Assembly (NCBI GenBank): GCA_029959195.1
Contig: CP114117.1
Span: 186,001 to 250,000 of the forward strand
Length of the DNA: 64,000 bases
DNA from: Dictyophora rubrovolvata
Lineage: Eukaryota; Basidiomycota; Agaricomycetes; Phallales; Phallaceae
Direction: 5' to 3'
Shown here: positions 61,321 through 64,000 of the stretch, in pieces
How the letters are laid out: each line of letters opens with the position of its first letter
How positions within the stretch are numbered: the first letter of the stretch is position 1
Notes under the pieces: model-generated
The model's database searches: none
What the model saw: only the letters and a program-made list of their open reading frames with translations
Told to the model about the DNA's origin: nothing
Translations under genes and position numbers: made by a program

Positions 61321-61709
61321 TCCCCGGCCCAAGTTTCTTAGAGGCAATGAGTATCGTCTTGGTAAGTACAAAGTGCGAAGAAAACCGGATTCGAAACCCT
61401 TTGAGTCTAAGGGGATGAATTAGGTGTTATACTTAGTACGATGCATTTTCAACGAGCTCGGAGCTCGGATCTTTGTGGACGCGTTGTCAGCAAGAATTAC
61501 GTAACCCATTGGGCCACGGAGATTTTTGAGATTTTTTTTTCTCTTGCGAAGTAAACAATTTTGATGAAAATATTAAATTACATCTACAGCAATTAGAGCC
61601 AGATGCATTGTTCAGGTAAATAAGACAGCGAAAGACAACAATAGGGGGAAAAGAAAGATAAACCAAACTCGAGTCTTGACAGCGCCGGCGGAGGCGCGAT
61701 TTGGTTTCT
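61321..61709. other. Intergenic, nothing recognised
   Basis: Region between the small unknown gene and the 3' end of the TFIIA gamma gene; it may hold the first exon of the former. Confidence 0.35.
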
Positions 61710-62243
61710 TTATTTTTTGGCGTCGGGAGCGTCGGGATTTTTACATGCAATAATTTTGATTTTTTCTGCTGAAACAACTTCGTTGCTTTCCATCTTGAAC
61801 TGTGGATTTTTTACAATGAACGTCCAAACGTCATCACAGTTGCGGTAAGTCCTCAAGTGACCCTGTAACACGTATTATAGGAAAAAAAACTTGAGTATCC
61901 CGGACGACACGACGTACCTTGAGGGATGTCTTCGCTTTGACATGTTTCGCTAAACTATCCGCCAAGGACTTGTCGAACTGTATTCCGATACAATAGAGTC
62001 ATGAGCCTCAACTATCGGTTGCTGAGGAAGAACATACTACTCACCTGAGCGAGAACCTTCATCGCCAGCTGTGGTGTTATTGAGCCATCAGTAATCAGTT
62101 CGTCAAGCGAGTCCGTAAGGGCCATGCCAATTCTAACCGGAAACAAAGGGAAAGGGAAGAGGCAGTCCATTTGAAGAACTCAAGTTAACGCACGAAGATC
62201 CTCGATAGAATTCGTAATAGACTGTATCCTTGGTCCCAGACAT
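61710..62243 (-). CDS. TOA2: Transcription initiation factor IIA gamma (small) subunit
   Basis: The small subunit of general factor TFIIA, which stabilises TBP on TATA DNA in the nucleus. The start [17 protein letters not shown] is followed, after introns, by [49 protein letters not shown] and [20 protein letters not shown], the signature beta-barrel region, then [24 protein letters not shown] and stop at 61710. Four exons give about 110 aa, the usual size for fungal Toa2. Intron borders are standard. No break was seen. This is an essential single-copy gene in most fungi and marks this end of the window as conserved core genome. Confidence 0.93.
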
Positions 62244-63091
62244 TTTGTTCGAGAGGCCTGAGCACTGCCGTAGCGAATAACGTTCAGGAAATCGTCCGTC
62301 GTCGGTGGACGAAATTCAAAGCGATTGATTGATCGCGTCAGACTCGGCAATATCGGCGCACACCCCAAAGTTCAAACACAGCCGCTTGCGGCGCTTGTGA
62401 GTTCAATCCTATCGGCCACGGTACACACAGCACACCACGCTGCAATCAATCCGCCTTAGGAAATGGGTATAGTTGATATGGCAATCCAGAAACTATTTTC
62501 TCTATATGTCGTCGCGGGGACTCTGAGTGAGTAAGTACAAAACAGAACAAATAAGACTTTCTTAATACTTCTTGTGTGTCACACAACAGTAAGTGAAGTC
62601 TGAAGAGAGAGAAAAACTTTCAGAAAGCCACACGCTAATGATAATCTCGTATGCATAAGCGGACACCGTCATGATCTTGACTCATACTGGCGTAGTGAGT
62701 CGATCGTCAAAGGTCATTATTGCTGACATGACGTGAGGTTAGCTGCTGAGGAATGCGAGATGATGACTTAGAAATGAAACCTTTTAACCCTGTTTACGTT
62801 GCCGCCGTGGATGGGTCAATTACGCTGTCAGATTGATTGACGATTGAAAATTGACCAGTTTTAAAAAAGAATAAAGGACCAATTTTGTAGTAGGTAGAGC
62901 ACACTGGAGCTCACCGATGTCTTTCTCTATCACCTTTTCCTTCTGAACACCAGGTTTGTTTCTTCTATTTAGCTCATTTCCCTAATGGTGGTTATGCGCG
63001 TCGCGAAGCGTCTGGAATTTCCATCATCAAGATTCTATCAGTCACAAAACAATATTGAAAGTCAACATTCGATTTGCGTCTTTTAAATCCC
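62244..63091. other. Intergenic; TFIIA gamma promoter side
   Basis: About 850 bp between the TFIIA gamma start and the 3' end of the MFS gene. No recognised gene. Confidence 0.45.
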
Positions 63092-64000
63092 TCAAAGTGG
63101 ATGCCATCTAGATCCGTACAAGTGACATACAAAAACCATGAGACCTCCAAGAGCCATCAGCCCGGAAAATAACCCACACGCTCTAGCAGTACCTAAGTTA
63201 TCAACAGCATCTCCAAGATAAAAAGGTCCAATCTGAAAAAAAAAGTTAGATGAAAAAGATACTTTTAGATGAGCCGACTTAACGAATCCCCAGAGTTGAC
63301 GTAGGAAACTGACAAAGGCTGAAACGTGACCCGTCTGATCTATGTATGTCTCGATTGCGTAGGTTGTACAGATTGATGAGACAATCTGTTGCCCGAATAC
63401 TGTTATCGCTGCGCCGATGTCCTTTGTATGAAATGAAAAAAAAAACAACGATTCTTTCATGCTGGTGCATACTTACTGGAGTGATATTCCAGTGACCTTT
63501 CTGAGCGTTTTGAAGCTGAACACCCCACACTGAAATCGGAAATAATTCGAACCATTAGTTTACGGAGCAACGACATAATGTAATATTCAAACTGGACAAA
63601 CCAATTAGACCAACCACAGAACAAACAAAGCCCGGGTAAATCAGGAGAAGACGGTGTTCAGGCACTCGATTACCTGTCTTCTTAGCACGCCAATTCATAA
63701 ACACGTCACTTCCTCGTCCAACCAGAATCTCTCCTATTATTGCTCCGACTAATTGTGCGATTACTTGAAGCCCAATTTGTCCTGGTGTAAGTCCAAATTT
63801 CGCTCCGAATATCTGGATAGATAAATTATCAAGAGCGAGACAGAGCTGCTTAATATCTGATAGATACCTTTGGTACGAAAACGGTCTATCGAATTCGGAA
63901 TGAATTATTATATTAGCCTGGCATGTAGACACTTACAACGAATATGTTTGCATGACAAAATACCAACGCATTTGCAAGGGATGGTAGAAAAACGGTAGGA
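63092..64000 (-). CDS. MFS transporter (DHA1 drug/polyamine-type), 3' part
   Basis: The C-terminal half of a major facilitator superfamily transporter whose 5' half lies beyond the right edge. Segments in order on the minus strand are FGAKFGLTPGQIGLQVIAQL, VGAIIGEILVGRGSD, FMNWRAKKTGNRVPEHRLLL, YPGFVCSVVGLIG, VWGVQLQNAQKGHWNITP, DIGAAITVFGQQIV, CTTYAIETYIDQTGHVSAFV, FLRQLWGF, IGPFYLGDAVDNLG and a last membrane span ending HLYGSRWHPL. The EHRLLLIYPGF and WNITP features are usual in fungal members related to multidrug and polyamine exporters of the plasma membrane. Introns are short and well formed. No break was seen in the visible part. Confidence 0.85.

Overview
The window is nuclear DNA of a filamentous basidiomycete, most probably a mushroom-forming Agaricomycete. 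Genes are split by many short (about 50-70 bp) GT-AG introns. The gene set is typical of that class: a NACHT-WD40 STAND protein, a DUF6535 membrane protein, F-box and SRPK kinase relics, a ubiquitin-like protein of the 'YLFWEA' family, a PA14-bearing GH3 beta-glucosidase and a PRP4 splicing kinase. No tRNA, rRNA or CRISPR was recognised.

Left part (1-40 kb) is accessory and mosaic. It opens with the 3' part of a decayed MFS (monocarboxylate-type) transporter, followed by a NACHT-WD40 NLR-like gene (about 2.8-8.3 kb). From about 9.3 to 31.3 kb the DNA is a patchwork of duplications. Two nearly identical, apparently intact ten-exon cytochrome P450 genes (10,968-13,071 and 24,583-26,686) sit in a 3.4 kb direct duplication. 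Its 3' flank recurs in a third, older copy (about 9.3-10.1 kb) and in an inverted piece (about 16.2-16.9 kb). Between and around them are a Cys-rich protein with a D...ExK motif, a small unknown gene present in two copies (15,715 and 30,859), an 832-aa protein kinase with DFS in place of DFG, an SRPK pseudogene and an F-box pseudogene. From 31 to 40 kb come two copies of a diverged dispersed repeat, a solo LTR fossil with 5-bp target-site duplications inside one of them, a 1000-aa DUF6535 membrane protein and a ubiquitin-like family gene whose relic also lies at 18 kb.

Right part (40-64 kb) looks like ordinary, denser, better conserved genome: a disordered protein of unknown function, the GH3 beta-glucosidase (minus strand), a divergent tandem pair of putative cyclase/kynurenine-formamidase-family genes, a PRP4-type splicing kinase, a RING-finger protein, an unknown 627-aa protein, a small unknown protein, an aspartic-protease relic, TFIIA gamma subunit, and the 3' half of an MFS drug-type transporter running off the right edge.

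How it fits together: the right half mixes housekeeping functions (transcription initiation, splicing) with carbohydrate and small-molecule metabolism. The left half looks like a rapidly turning-over accessory region in which recognition or signalling genes (NLR, kinase, nuclease-like protein, F-box) and detoxification or secondary-metabolism P450s are copied, inverted and decayed. Gene models were spliced by hand; models whose intron phases close are given higher confidence.
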